DNA from: Paenilisteria portnoyi
GTDB taxonomy: Bacteria > Bacillota > Bacilli > Lactobacillales > Listeriaceae
Assembly (NCBI RefSeq): GCF_014322795.1
Contig: NZ_JAASTT010000009.1
Location: 61,186-125,185 of the forward strand
Direction: 5' to 3'
DNA: 64,000 bases
Numbering within the stretch: the stretch's first letter is position 1; each line of letters opens with the position of its first letter. Positions 19,824 to 29,707 of this stretch are shown here, in pieces. Both the position numbers and the translations under genes were made by a program. The notes below the pieces were generated by a model that was given only the letters and a program-made list of their open reading frames with translations, was not told the origin of the DNA and ran no database searches.

Positions 19824-20762
19824 TTGAAACCTAGAAAAGTAATGATTATCGGTGCTGGAAATGTTGGTTCGGCGGCGGCGCATGCTTTTGTGAATCAGAA
19901 TATTTGTGAGGAATTAATTCTCGTTGACTTGAATACGGAGCGCGTGGAGGGCCATCGCAAGGATTTAGCGGATGCGGCGGCTTTTACGCATGACATGATG
20001 AAAATAAGCGTACGTGAGGCGAAGGACTGCCGTGATATTGACATTGCGGTAATCACGGTGACGGCGGGGGCTTTGAAAGAGGGGCAAACCCGATTGGATG
20101 AGCTGAAAAGTACGTCGCGCATTATTGCGAATATTGTTCCCGAAATGATGGGAAATGATTTTGAGGGGATTTTTTTAGTGGCGGCGAATCCTGTGGACAT
20201 TATTACGTATCAAGTATGGCAGCTTTCTGGATTGCCGAGGCATCGGGTGCTCGGTACGGGGGTTTGGTTGGATACGACAAGGTTGCGTCGCTTGTTATCG
20301 GAGCAATTGGATGTGGCACCGCAGAGTATTGATGCTTTTGTGCTCGGGGAACATGGTGATTCGCAATTTCCAGTTTGGTCGCATTCGTCGGTGTACGGGA
20401 AGTCGATTAACGCTTATAGTAAAGAGAAGTTTGGAACGGAATTTGATTTAAAAGAAATTGGTGATCGTGCGCGGGATACTGGTTTTGAGATATACCATCA
20501 AAAAGGATGCACGGAATATGGTATTGCTGGGACGATTGTGGAAATTTGTCGCAATATTTTTAGCGGTAGTCATCGCGCCTTGGCGGTTTCTTGTGTGCTC
20601 GATGGGGAATACGGAAAACGTGGGATTGCTATCGGAGTGCCAGCTGTTCTAGCGCAAGATGGGGTCAAGGAAATTATTGAGCTATCATTGAATGAATTAG
20701 AACAAGAGCAATTTGATGCGTCTGCGGCGGTGATTGCGGAGAATATTACGCATTTAGGATGA
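19824..20762 (+). CDS. ldh: L-lactate dehydrogenase family protein
   Basis: An NAD-dependent reduction of pyruvate (or a related 2-oxoacid) to the L-hydroxyacid. 312 residues with the Rossmann motif GAGNVGSAAA (about 10-20), the substrate-binding arginine region TGVWLDTTRLRRLL, and the catalytic LGEHGDSQFPVWS. The loop is WLDTTRLR rather than the usual SLDSARFR of classic LDH, so a broader 2-hydroxyacid specificity is possible. The TTG start is set by GGAAGGA 9 nt upstream; an earlier TTG has no site. It ends at a bidirectional terminator. Confidence 0.88.
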   Translation: MKPRKVMIIGAGNVGSAAAHAFVNQNICEELILVDLNTERVEGHRKDLADAAAFTHDMMKISVREAKDCRDIDIAVITVTAGALKEGQTRLDELKSTSRIIANIVPEMMGNDFEGIFLVAANPVDIITYQVWQLSGLPRHRVLGTGVWLDTTRLRRLLSEQLDVAPQSIDAFVLGEHGDSQFPVWSHSSVYGKSINAYSKEKFGTEFDLKEIGDRARDTGFEIYHQKGCTEYGIAGTIVEICRNIFSGSHRALAVSCVLDGEYGKRGIAIGVPAVLAQDGVKEIIELSLNELEQEQFDASAAVIAENITHLG

Positions 20763-20768
20763 AAAAAG

Positions 20769-20829
20769 AACGGCTTACAAGCATCTGTCTTTCGCGTTTA
20801 GACGGATATTTGTAAGTCGTTTTCTTATT
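20769..20829. terminator. Bidirectional terminator shared by ldh and the 45-aa gene
   Basis: AACGGCTTACAA (20769-20780) pairs with TTGTAAGTCGTT (20810-20821), with further internal pairing. T-runs on the right serve ldh; the A-run on the left (20762-20768) gives T-runs for the opposite strand. Confidence 0.75.
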
Positions 20830-20962
20830 TTCCCTCTTTTTTTAACTGTTTTAGTTTTTGATTGACATGATGGTTGGTCACGGATGTGTTTGCAGGGCTG
20901 CCAATGGATGCGATTATGTTAAGTAATTTTTTTAGGGTTGTAACAATAGTTTTTTCTGACAT
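20825..20962 (-). CDS. Small 45-aa protein with its own promoter
   Basis: A minus-strand frame of 45 codons (starts MSEKTIVTTLKKLLNIIAS, ends KLKQLKKEGK). Support: GAGGTGAT about 6 nt upstream of ATG, a promoter TTGCCT-17-TACAAT further upstream, and the shared hairpin terminator downstream. The peptide is cationic with an amphipathic N-terminal helix. I know no family for it. It is convergent with ldh and divergent from ruvA. Confidence 0.6.
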   Translation of the reverse strand: MSEKTIVTTLKKLLNIIASIGSPANTSVTNHHVNQKLKQLKKEGK

Positions 20963-20982
20963 GATTATCACCTCATCTTCTT

Positions 20983-21011
20983 ATTGTATGCGTTTTCTTG
21001 GTTTGAGGCAA
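20983..21011 (-). promoter_or_regulatory. Promoter of the 45-aa minus-strand gene
   Basis: Read on the minus strand: -35 TTGCCT (21011-21006), exactly 17 bp, -10 TACAAT (20988-20983). Confidence 0.65.
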
Positions 21012-21071
21012 GTTAGAACAGGATAAAATGTCGCAAACAATGATTTGTGGTAGTACAAATGTTCTTTTTTA

Positions 21072-21080
21072 TGCTATCAT
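21072..21080 (+). promoter_or_regulatory. Extended -10 promoter for ruvAB-queA
   Basis: TGcTATCAT; no good -35. It lies about 40 bp before the ruvA start. Confidence 0.5.
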
Positions 21081-21120
21081 GGAGGGAGTGAATTTATTTT
21101 TAGATGGAGGGGCATTTTCT

Positions 21121-21723
21121 TTGTATGAATATATAAAAGGTACGGTGACGGATATTTCTCCGGAGTATATTGTGATTGAGGCGGGTCACATTGGTTATCA
21201 AATTATTACTGGGAATCCTTTTTCTTTCTCGAGTTTAGAGGGGAAGGAGACCAAGGTTTATTTATATCAACATGTGCGCGAGGATAATATTTCCTTGTTT
21301 GGTTTTCAGACTTCTGAGGAGCGTTATTTATTTAAGAAATTGCTCGGCGTGTCTGGAATTGGGCCGAAAAGTGCGCTGGCGATCATTGCTGCGGGCGATC
21401 CGGTGCCGCTTATTTCGGCGATTGAAGCGGAAGACGACGTGTATTTGACGAAATTTCCGAGCGTTGGGAAAAAGACGGCGCGCCAGATTATTTTGGACTT
21501 AAAAGGGAAGCTTGCGGATGTGGCGGCGGATCAGATTACGGTTCAGAAGGCGACGAAGGACATTTCCGACGGGTTACCGCCAGCGCTTGAGGAGGCAGTT
21601 TTGGCACTCGAGGCGCTTGGTTATAGTACGCGGGAGCTCAAAAAAGTATTGCCGAAATTGGAAAAAGAAGTGTTGACGAGCAATGATTACATTAAATTGG
21701 CGCTTCAGCTCATGACGAAATAA
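21121..21723 (+). CDS. ruvA: Holliday junction DNA helicase subunit RuvA
   Basis: A 200-residue tetrameric Holliday-junction-binding protein that loads RuvB. It has an N-terminal OB fold ([22 protein letters not shown]), two helix-hairpin-helix motifs ([16 protein letters not shown] and [20 protein letters not shown]) and a C-terminal RuvB-binding domain. The TTG at 21121 is in frame, 8 nt after GGAGGGG, and gives the family N-terminus; the longer frame from 21028 is spurious upstream. Confidence 0.95.
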   Translation: MYEYIKGTVTDISPEYIVIEAGHIGYQIITGNPFSFSSLEGKETKVYLYQHVREDNISLFGFQTSEERYLFKKLLGVSGIGPKSALAIIAAGDPVPLISAIEAEDDVYLTKFPSVGKKTARQIILDLKGKLADVAADQITVQKATKDISDGLPPALEEAVLALEALGYSTRELKKVLPKLEKEVLTSNDYIKLALQLMTK

Positions 21724-21741
21724 GGATAGGGGGAATGTGAT

Positions 21742-22743
21742 ATGGAAGACCGCATCATTTCTGGTGAAAATGTGAATCAAGAAGAAATTTCCTTCGAGAA
21801 AAGTCTCCGCCCACAGACCTTAGCGCAATACATTGGGCAAGAAAAAGTGAAACATAATTTAGCGGTTTTTATTGAGGCGGCGAAACAGCGGGAAGAGGCG
21901 TTGGATCATGTGCTTTTATACGGGCCACCGGGGCTTGGGAAGACGACGCTGGCGATGGTGATTGCCAATGAAATGGGGACCGCGATGCGTACGACGAGTG
22001 GACCTGCGATTGAGCGTCCTGGGGATTTGGCGACGATTTTGACGACGCTTGAACCGGGGGATGTGCTGTTTATTGACGAGATTCATCGATTGAACCGCTC
22101 GATTGAGGAGATTCTATATCCGGCGATGGAGGATTATTGTTTGGATATTGTAATTGGGACGGGTCCTACAGCGCGTTCAGTTCGTTTGGATTTGCCGCCG
22201 TTTACATTGATCGGAGCGACGACACGTGCGGGGCAGTTATCGGCGCCTTTGCGTGATCGGTTTGGCGTGATTGATCATTTGGAATTTTATTCGGAGGAGC
22301 AGTTGACGGAAATCGTGACGCGGACGGCGGATATTTTGGATACGGAAGTCGAGAAATATGGCGCGGTTGAGATTGCGAGACGATCACGTGGAACGCCGCG
22401 TATTGCGAATCGTCTGCTAAAACGGGTGCGTGATTTTGCGCAAGTTCGTAGTGATGGGCTGGTGACGGAGAGTTTGGCGCGTGAGGCGTTGACTTTATTG
22501 CAGGTTGATCCGCGAGGCTTGGACACGATTGATCAGCGTTTGCTGGCGACGATCATTGGCTCGTTTCGTGGTGGGCCGGTTGGCTTGGATACGATTGCGG
22601 CGAGTATTGGCGAGGAACGTGAAACGATTGAAGATATGCAAGAACCATATTTGTTACAGATTGGCTTTTTGCAGCGGACGCCACGTGGGAGACTGGTGAC
22701 GGATGCGGCTTATGAGCATTTAGGATTAACGAAAAGTGAATGA
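21742..22743 (+). CDS. ruvB: Holliday junction branch-migration ATPase RuvB
   Basis: 333 residues. AAA+ motor of branch migration: Walker [12 protein letters not shown] (about 60-70), Walker [10 protein letters not shown], sensor 1 GATTRAG, arginine finger region LRDRFGV, then the C-terminal winged helix ([14 protein letters not shown] end). It follows ruvA by 18 bp and its stop abuts queA. Confidence 0.98.
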   Translation: MEDRIISGENVNQEEISFEKSLRPQTLAQYIGQEKVKHNLAVFIEAAKQREEALDHVLLYGPPGLGKTTLAMVIANEMGTAMRTTSGPAIERPGDLATILTTLEPGDVLFIDEIHRLNRSIEEILYPAMEDYCLDIVIGTGPTARSVRLDLPPFTLIGATTRAGQLSAPLRDRFGVIDHLEFYSEEQLTEIVTRTADILDTEVEKYGAVEIARRSRGTPRIANRLLKRVRDFAQVRSDGLVTESLAREALTLLQVDPRGLDTIDQRLLATIIGSFRGGPVGLDTIAASIGEERETIEDMQEPYLLQIGFLQRTPRGRLVTDAAYEHLGLTKSE

Positions 22744-22757
22744 AAAGGTGTGTCGAA

Positions 22758-23789
22758 ATGAGAGTAGAGGATTTTGATTTTGAATTACCAGAGGAATTAA
22801 TTGCGCAGACGCCATTGCTTGATCGGACGTCTAGTCGGTTGATGTTATTGAATAAGGAAACGGGTGTTATCGAGGACAAGCATTTCCCTGCGATTTTGGA
22901 GCATTTGGATGCGGGTGATGCGCTTGTTTTGAACGATACGCGTGTGTTACCAGCTAGACTCCACGGAGAAAAGGCAGAGACAGGTGCGCACATTGAAGTT
23001 TTGTTATTGAAACAGACGGAAGGCGATGCTTGGGAAACGCTTGTGAAACCAGCAAAACGGATTCGTAAAGGGATGCGTATCTTGTTTGGCGATGGCGAAC
23101 TTTCGGCGGTTTGTTTGGAAGAATTGGAACATGGTGGCCGTATTTTGCAATTTGAGTATAGCGGTATTTTCTATGAAATTTTAGAACGTTTGGGCGAGAT
23201 GCCTTTGCCTCCATATATCAAGGAACAATTGGCGGATCAAGATCGTTACCAAACTGTTTTTGCGCGGGAAAATGGTTCTGCGGCGGCGCCAACAGCTGGG
23301 TTGCATTTCACGGAAGACTTGCTTGATCAGGTTCGTGCGAAAGGTGTGAAAGTGGTATTTTTGACGCTTCATGTTGGGTTGGGAACGTTCCGGCCAGTGG
23401 ATGTGGAAGATACGGTGAATCACAAAATGCATTCGGAATTTTACCGTTTAACCGCGGAAGCAGCGCAGGAATTGAATGATGTGAAAGCGGCTGGTGGCAA
23501 GGTGGTAGCTGTGGGAACGACATCGATTCGGACATTGGAAACGATTGCGTCGAAATTTGATGGGAAACTGCAAGAAGATAGTGGCTGGACGGAGATTTTT
23601 ATTTCGCCAGGTTACACGTTTAAAGCGGTGGATGCCTTGATTACGAATTTCCATTTGCCAAAGTCGACGCTTATCATGTTGGTGAGTGCGCTTGCGGATC
23701 GTGAAAAAATTATGACGGCTTATGAACACGCGGTTGCGCAGAAATATCGCTTCTTTAGTTTCGGCGATGCGATGTTTATTTATGCTTAA
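22758..23789 (+). CDS. queA: tRNA preQ1(34) S-adenosylmethionine ribosyltransferase-isomerase
   Basis: Transfers and isomerises the ribosyl of SAM onto preQ1-modified tRNA to form epoxyqueuosine. 343 residues with the family N-terminus [36 protein letters not shown] and the C-terminal [18 protein letters not shown] 22758 has AAAAGG 9 nt upstream; an ATG at 22740 overlapping the ruvB stop is also in frame. Operon ruvAB-queA. Confidence 0.97.
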   Translation: MRVEDFDFELPEELIAQTPLLDRTSSRLMLLNKETGVIEDKHFPAILEHLDAGDALVLNDTRVLPARLHGEKAETGAHIEVLLLKQTEGDAWETLVKPAKRIRKGMRILFGDGELSAVCLEELEHGGRILQFEYSGIFYEILERLGEMPLPPYIKEQLADQDRYQTVFARENGSAAAPTAGLHFTEDLLDQVRAKGVKVVFLTLHVGLGTFRPVDVEDTVNHKMHSEFYRLTAEAAQELNDVKAAGGKVVAVGTTSIRTLETIASKFDGKLQEDSGWTEIFISPGYTFKAVDALITNFHLPKSTLIMLVSALADREKIMTAYEHAVAQKYRFFSFGDAMFIYA

Positions 23790-23837
23790 TTTATTTTTTT
23801 ACTAGAAAAGACTTGTTTTTCGGTGCTTTTTTAGATA

Positions 23838-23846
23838 TGCTATGAT
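23838..23846 (+). promoter_or_regulatory. Extended -10 promoter for tgt
   Basis: TGcTATGAT about 30 bp before the tgt start; the -35 region is poor. Confidence 0.5.
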
Positions 23847-23873
23847 TTGGATATCACAAATAGAAAGAGGTAG

Positions 23874-25016
<1,143 letters not shown>

Positions 25017-25050
25017 TATAGAATAAAAATGAAAGGAGCTGAATAAACAC

Positions 25051-25377
25051 ATGGCAATGTTAATACCGTTATTATTAATGATCGTATTGTTCTACTTCTT
25101 GCTTATCCGTCCACAACAAAAACGTCAAAAAGAAGTAACATCAATGCAAAGTGGTCTATCTAAAGGCGATAAAATCATTACTATCGGAGGATTGCACGGA
25201 ACAGTCGTAGCAATTGAAGATGGCAATATTGTACTTGATTGTGCTGGTAGTGAACTAACTTTTGATCGCAATGCAGTTCGTACTGTTTTAGCGAAAGCAG
25301 ACGCAGTTGAGGAAGAAGTGGTGGAAGCGGAAGTTGAAGAAGTAACAACAACGGAAGTGGATACCGAAAAAAAATAA
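25051..25377 (+). CDS. yajC: Sec translocase accessory protein YajC
   Basis: 108 residues: one N-terminal transmembrane helix (LIPLLLMIVLFYFLLIRPQQKRQKE) followed by a small beta domain (GDKIITIGGLHGTVVAIEDGNIVLD) and an acidic tail rich in Glu and Val. It associates with SecDF and SecYEG. AAAGGAG lies 11 nt upstream. secDF lies 600 bp further on. Confidence 0.95.
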   Translation: MAMLIPLLLMIVLFYFLLIRPQQKRQKEVTSMQSGLSKGDKIITIGGLHGTVVAIEDGNIVLDCAGSELTFDRNAVRTVLAKADAVEEEVVEAEVEEVTTTEVDTEKK

Positions 25378-25388
25378 GTTTACTTTTT

Positions 25389-25435
25389 GAAAAAACAAGC
25401 CGTGGATTAAAATCCTTGTAGCGGCTTGTTTTTTC
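25389..25435. terminator. Terminator after yajC
   Basis: GAAAAAACAAGCCG pairs perfectly with CGGCTTGTTTTTTC; symmetrical and usable on both strands. Confidence 0.85.
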
Positions 25436-25616
25436 TTGTAGATAAATGGGTATATAGAAATATCGCCAAGCAAGAAAAGTTACATTTTGGAGATTCAATA
25501 TAATCGTTTTGTGAGTGGATGGAAATAAAGATTTGGCTTTTTTGGAGATTATGCTTCCCATTTACTTCATAATTAGATAAAATGAATCTATGTTGTTTGA
25601 AAAAGAAGGTGTGAGA

Positions 25617-25904
25617 ATGAGGATGGGATCCGACAAAGAATGGTATGACCAGTTAGAAACAGCAATTTTAATTCGTGTAGAAGATTTTCAATTGATGGGT
25701 TACCGTGAAATCAAAGCGGAACATATTTGGTCTTTTTTGGTTGAAGTTGTTTGGAAGGATCAAGAAGACCCGCGTTTGCATCAGCGCATTCACGACATTT
25801 TACAAATGAAAATAGCATCATTAATGGACTTTATTACCATGGGGCCGCCAGAAGAAGCTGCGAAAGAAGATACTTCGCTGCAACTGACGGAAGTCCAAGA
25901 GTAG
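25617..25904 (+). CDS. comN: ComN-like post-transcriptional regulator
   Basis: 95 residues with the ComN/YrzD pattern: an N-terminal helix pair containing ILIRVEDFQLMGYREIKAEHIWSFLVE and a C-terminal MDFITMG segment, in the position next to secDF that comN occupies in Bacillus. There it affects comE mRNA localisation. ATG 25617 is supported by AAGAAGG; the frame opens further upstream without a ribosome site. The acidic tail is lineage-specific. Confidence 0.75.
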   Translation: MRMGSDKEWYDQLETAILIRVEDFQLMGYREIKAEHIWSFLVEVVWKDQEDPRLHQRIHDILQMKIASLMDFITMGPPEEAAKEDTSLQLTEVQE

Positions 25905-25974
25905 CATTCTACATAGCGTAATGGCGCCTACAAAGGTGTCTGTTGTTAGTAGATGAGGGAGGAATTAGAAAGAA

Positions 25975-28236
25975 ATGATAAAGAAAAGTAAAATAATTAC
26001 ATTTTTCCTGATTGTAGCAATTATTTTTGGAACAGTTATTTTTACTGCAAAACCTGTTCTAGATAAGATTAATCTCGGTCTAGATTTGCAAGGTGGTTTC
26101 GAGGTTCTTTACCAAGTGGAACCTGCTGATGGAAAAAGTAAAGTAACAGATGACGTAATGAAAGAAACCGTGGCAACGCTTGATCAGCGGATTAATGCCT
26201 TGGGTGTAAACGAGCCGGTCATCACGATTGAAAGTGGTAATCGTATTCGTGTACAACTAGCGGGTGTAACCGATCAAAATGAAGCACGAAAAATTCTATC
26301 TACACAAGCAGTCTTATCGTTCCGTGATGCTGACGATAAACTGATGATGGATGGTAGTGATCTTGTACCTGGCAGCGCGAAAGCTGTCACAAACGACAAA
26401 AACCAAGCAATTGTTACGCTAGAACTGAAAAGCAAAGATAAATTTGCGAATGTGACGAAAACAATTGCTGCAAAAGCGCCTGATAACCAGTTAGTCATTT
26501 GGCTTGATTGGAAAGAAGGCTTGAAGTACAAAACAGAGCGTGTGAAAGAAAATCCAGCCTATTTATCTGCTCCAAACGTAGATCGTGAGCTGGATACGAA
26601 GAAAGTTGAGATTTCTGGTAGTTTTACGATGGATTCTGCGAAAGAACTTGCGAATCTATTAAATTCTGGTGCACTACCTGTTAAATTGACAGAAGTTTAT
26701 TCTACATCGGTTGGCGCGCAATTTGGTCAAGATGCGTTGGCTGAAACTGTTTTAGCTGGATTAATCGGTGTTATGGCTATCTTTATCTTCATGATGGCTG
26801 TATATCGTTTACCAGGTATTATTGCTTCTATTACGCTTGTGGCATACACATATATCGTATTGCTTATTCTAGGATTGTTAAATGCAACCCTTACACTACC
26901 AGGTATTGCCGGGTTAATTCTTGGTATTGGTATGGCGGTAGATGCCAACGTTATTACCTACGAGCGGATAAGGGAAGAACTCAAGGTTGGTAAGTCCACG
27001 AAAACAGCCTTCGATACAGGTGGGAAAGAATCCTTCAGAGCTATCTTTGATGGAAACATTTCGACGCTGATCGTTGCTGGGGTTCTTTTCTACTTCGGAA
27101 CAAGTTCTATTAAAGGTTTTGCGACGGTTCTGATTATTAGTATCTTGGTAAGTTTCTTGACTGCTGTTTGGGGTTCAAGAGCGCTTATGGGGCTTCTAGT
27201 AAGCAGTAACGCGTTGAATAATAAACCTGGTTTGTTTGCTGTTCGACGTAAAGATATTCATGATTTACATGAAGGTAAGCAGACATTTGATTTGAAAACG
27301 CATTTTGATAAGTATGATTTTGTGAAACATCATCGTGCCTTCCTAACAACCTTCACACTTATTGTGGTAGTTGGTATTGTGATATTATCGATATTCAAGC
27401 TAAATCTAGGTATTGATTTTGCGAGTGGTACGCGTGCGGAGGTCACTTCAAAACAACCGCTTACGGAGCAAATGATTGACAAAGATTTGAAAGAAATCGA
27501 TATGCCTTCTGAGGATGTCACGTTCCAAAATAATAATAAGACCGCTGTTATCAGCTATAAGGGAGCGCTAACGCAAGACGAAGTGGCTAAATTTAAAACA
27601 CACTTCACGAAAGCGTATGGTGAGGAACCTAATATTAGTACGGTAACGCCGACTGTTGGACAGGAACTTGCGAAGGATGGATTATGGGCGCTTGCCATTG
27701 CCTCGATACTAATTGTGATTTATATCGCTTTTCGTTTCGAGTTGTCAATGGGTGTCGCGACGATTCTGTCGTTACTATTTGATGCCTTTATGATCTTCAT
27801 CTTCTTTAGTATCTTCCAGCTGGAGGTCGATCTGACATTTATTGCGGCGGTGCTGACCGTTATCGGTTACTCCATCAATGATACGATTGTTACGGCGGAT
27901 AGGATTCGAGACGTTTCCTTCAAAATGGGACGCTTCAAAAAACCGGAAGATATCGCTTTTGCGGTGAACCATGGTTTACGTCAAACGTTCATCCGTTCTA
28001 TCAATACGATATTAACTGTATTATTCACGGTTATCGCGCTTATTATCTTTGGTAATGAGTCGATCCTGAACTTCTCGATTGCGCTATTAGTTGGATTAGT
28101 ATCTAGTGTGTTCTCATCCATCTTCATGGCAATGCAATTGTGGTATGTATTCAAGAAACGTGAGTTGAAGAAAAAAGGCGTTATTAATACGCAGAAGAAA
28201 AAGAAACGCGCAAGAACAGACCAACCAGTCGTATAA
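25975..28236 (+). CDS. secDF: Protein translocase subunit SecDF (fused)
   Basis: Proton-driven chaperone completing Sec export. 753 residues, a SecD-SecF fusion as in Bacilli, with about 12 membrane helices. SecD half: helix 1, the large extracytoplasmic domain with LGLDLQGGFEVLYQV, then LPGIAGLILGIGMAVDANVITYERIREEL. SecF half from about residue 455: NLGIDFASGTR, then VIGYSINDTIVTADRIRD. GGGAGGAA is upstream. Confidence 0.97.
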   Translation: MIKKSKIITFFLIVAIIFGTVIFTAKPVLDKINLGLDLQGGFEVLYQVEPADGKSKVTDDVMKETVATLDQRINALGVNEPVITIESGNRIRVQLAGVTDQNEARKILSTQAVLSFRDADDKLMMDGSDLVPGSAKAVTNDKNQAIVTLELKSKDKFANVTKTIAAKAPDNQLVIWLDWKEGLKYKTERVKENPAYLSAPNVDRELDTKKVEISGSFTMDSAKELANLLNSGALPVKLTEVYSTSVGAQFGQDALAETVLAGLIGVMAIFIFMMAVYRLPGIIASITLVAYTYIVLLILGLLNATLTLPGIAGLILGIGMAVDANVITYERIREELKVGKSTKTAFDTGGKESFRAIFDGNISTLIVAGVLFYFGTSSIKGFATVLIISILVSFLTAVWGSRALMGLLVSSNALNNKPGLFAVRRKDIHDLHEGKQTFDLKTHFDKYDFVKHHRAFLTTFTLIVVVGIVILSIFKLNLGIDFASGTRAEVTSKQPLTEQMIDKDLKEIDMPSEDVTFQNNNKTAVISYKGALTQDEVAKFKTHFTKAYGEEPNISTVTPTVGQELAKDGLWALAIASILIVIYIAFRFELSMGVATILSLLFDAFMIFIFFSIFQLEVDLTFIAAVLTVIGYSINDTIVTADRIRDVSFKMGRFKKPEDIAFAVNHGLRQTFIRSINTILTVLFTVIALIIFGNESILNFSIALLVGLVSSVFSSIFMAMQLWYVFKKRELKKKGVINTQKKKKRARTDQPVV

Positions 28237-28279
28237 TCTGTGATAAGCGGATTTTCGGCAAGACTTAGCTAACGCGTCT

Positions 28280-28345
28280 AATGCCGAATGTTTATCTTAT
28301 CTGAGATGTAAAAAATCAGGTGAGGTAGGCATTCGGCATTTTTTA
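28280..28345 (+). terminator. Terminator after secDF
   Basis: AATGCCGAATG (28280-28290) pairs perfectly with CATTCGGCATT (28330-28340), with a long, partly paired inner arm, then T6. Confidence 0.8.
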
Positions 28346-28371
28346 TTGAGAATAAGGAGTACGGTGGGAAC

Positions 28372-28629
28372 ATGATTTGGCAGATAGTTGTGATAGCAAT
28401 CGGTGTGGGGCTTTTTGTGCTCGGGTTGTTCTATTCGAAGGATTGGCATAATGGTTGGTTAGATGGTGGCTGGCCGAGTTTTGATGGATCGGATTCGTTT
28501 TTCTTTTCTATCATTGCAGGTGTGGTTGCGCTAATGTTGATGATTTTGCCATGGTATGTCATGAAGTCGCTACTTATTACTGGTGGTTTGGCGCTAGTTT
28601 ATTGTGCGATTTGGGTATTTTCGTTTTAG
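28372..28629 (+). CDS. Small membrane protein, 85 aa
   Basis: Unrecognised. Three hydrophobic stretches (about 1-21, 43-60, 64-83) with a Trp/Gly/Asp-rich loop (KDWHNGWLDGGWPSFDGSD). A GGTGGG site lies 4-9 nt upstream of ATG. Possibly co-transcribed with the next genes (lapA-like and the 187-aa gene). Confidence 0.65.
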   Translation: MIWQIVVIAIGVGLFVLGLFYSKDWHNGWLDGGWPSFDGSDSFFFSIIAGVVALMLMILPWYVMKSLLITGGLALVYCAIWVFSF

Positions 28630-28717
28630 GAGGATTCTGGATGCATAAAAGAAAGTACGTGAAGAAATAGGAAAATCGCTCGTCCTCAGATGATTTGAAA
28701 GAAATGAGGAGATTTTG

Positions 28718-29281
28718 GTGGACAGAGAGATTTTGTGCCGTGTGTTGAAAAATGCGATGAAAGCACAGACGATTTTGTATATTTATAATGATTCGACGAG
28801 TAAAGATGAACGGTATGGCGGTTTTGTCCAGTTGGTAACGAAGGATTACTTGGTGTTGCGGGTTGTTTCATCGCAGGCACAGGCGGCGGGGTATTTGATT
28901 GCTAGGCTGGATTTGATTTTTCGTGTTGATGCTGGTGGGCAGGACGCTAAGCGAGCGGAGCGGTTATATTATCTAAATCAGGAAAAGCATGATGATTTTG
29001 AGCTGAGTACGTTTGGGAATGTATTGGCGAATGTGCTGACATTGGCGATGGATCAGAAAATCGCAATCGCGGTGTTTTTGGATCAGGATGATGAGCGCGA
29101 GACGTTGAATGGTTATGTGCGCCATGTTGTGAAGGAACATATCGTGATGGATGATTTGGATAATGGTGCGGAGTCTTACGGCGAGGTTCATTTTGAGTTG
29201 TCGGCGATTATTGATATACAGGTTGGTTCGCGTGATTTAGAGAATTTGGCGTTGCTTTATGAGCAGCCAAAATGGGATTAA
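28718..29281 (+). CDS. Unrecognised 187-aa protein with two similar halves, possibly Sm-like
   Basis: Soluble protein. Two segments look like repeats of one beta-rich unit: ILYIYNDST...GGFVQLVTKDYLVLRVV...LDLIFRVD (about 18-72) and IAVFLDQDD...NGYVRHVVKEHIVMDDL...LSAIIDIQV (about 112-170). Strand pattern and spacing recall Sm/LSm-type barrels, an inference only. The start is GTG 28718 (or TTG 28715) after GAGGAG. I recall a homologous gene next to secDF in Listeria, unnamed. Confidence 0.75.
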   Translation: MDREILCRVLKNAMKAQTILYIYNDSTSKDERYGGFVQLVTKDYLVLRVVSSQAQAAGYLIARLDLIFRVDAGGQDAKRAERLYYLNQEKHDDFELSTFGNVLANVLTLAMDQKIAIAVFLDQDDERETLNGYVRHVVKEHIVMDDLDNGAESYGEVHFELSAIIDIQVGSRDLENLALLYEQPKWD

Positions 29282-29294
29282 GGAGGAGTTTTAG

Positions 29295-29624
29295 ATGAAA
29301 GTACAATGGCAAGTAATTGTTGGGATTGTGTTGGCGATTGTGATTGCGATTTTTGCGGTGATAAATGTGGATGATGTGAAGGTGAATTTCTTGTTTGCCT
29401 ATGTGGAGTGGCCGCTGATTTTAGTTATTTTGGGATCGGTTTTGATTGGTGGGTTGATTTTCTTCTGTCTGAATATTGTTCGTACGAATTCGATGAAGAA
29501 GCAAGTCAAGACGCTTGAGGCTGCGAAAAAGGAATTAGAACGTTCGCTAGCTGCGGAAAAATCGCGTAAAGTGAAAGTTTCGGAAGTAGAAGTTACAGAT
29601 AGTGCGCCGAAACCAACTGTATGA
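29295..29624 (+). CDS. LapA-domain membrane protein
   Basis: 109 residues of the DUF1049/LapA type: two membrane helices (about 5-24 and 40-60) around the conserved VNVDDVKVNFLFA linker and a cytoplasmic coiled-coil tail (KKQVKTLEAAKKELERSLAAE). Function in Gram-positives is unknown. AAGGAGG precedes ATG. Ends at a terminator. Confidence 0.85.
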   Translation: MKVQWQVIVGIVLAIVIAIFAVINVDDVKVNFLFAYVEWPLILVILGSVLIGGLIFFCLNIVRTNSMKKQVKTLEAAKKELERSLAAEKSRKVKVSEVEVTDSAPKPTV

Positions 29625-29639
29625 CAGAAATTAAAGGAA

Positions 29640-29667
29640 GGCTGCCTAATTAGGTGGTCTTTTTTAT
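29640..29667 (+). terminator. Terminator after the LapA-domain gene
   Basis: GGCTGCCT and AGGTGGTC (G-U containing) across AATT, then T6. Confidence 0.65.
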
Positions 29668-29707
29668 GTTTTTTGGGTATAATGGGTAGGTTGAGGGGTG
29701 GTAAATC

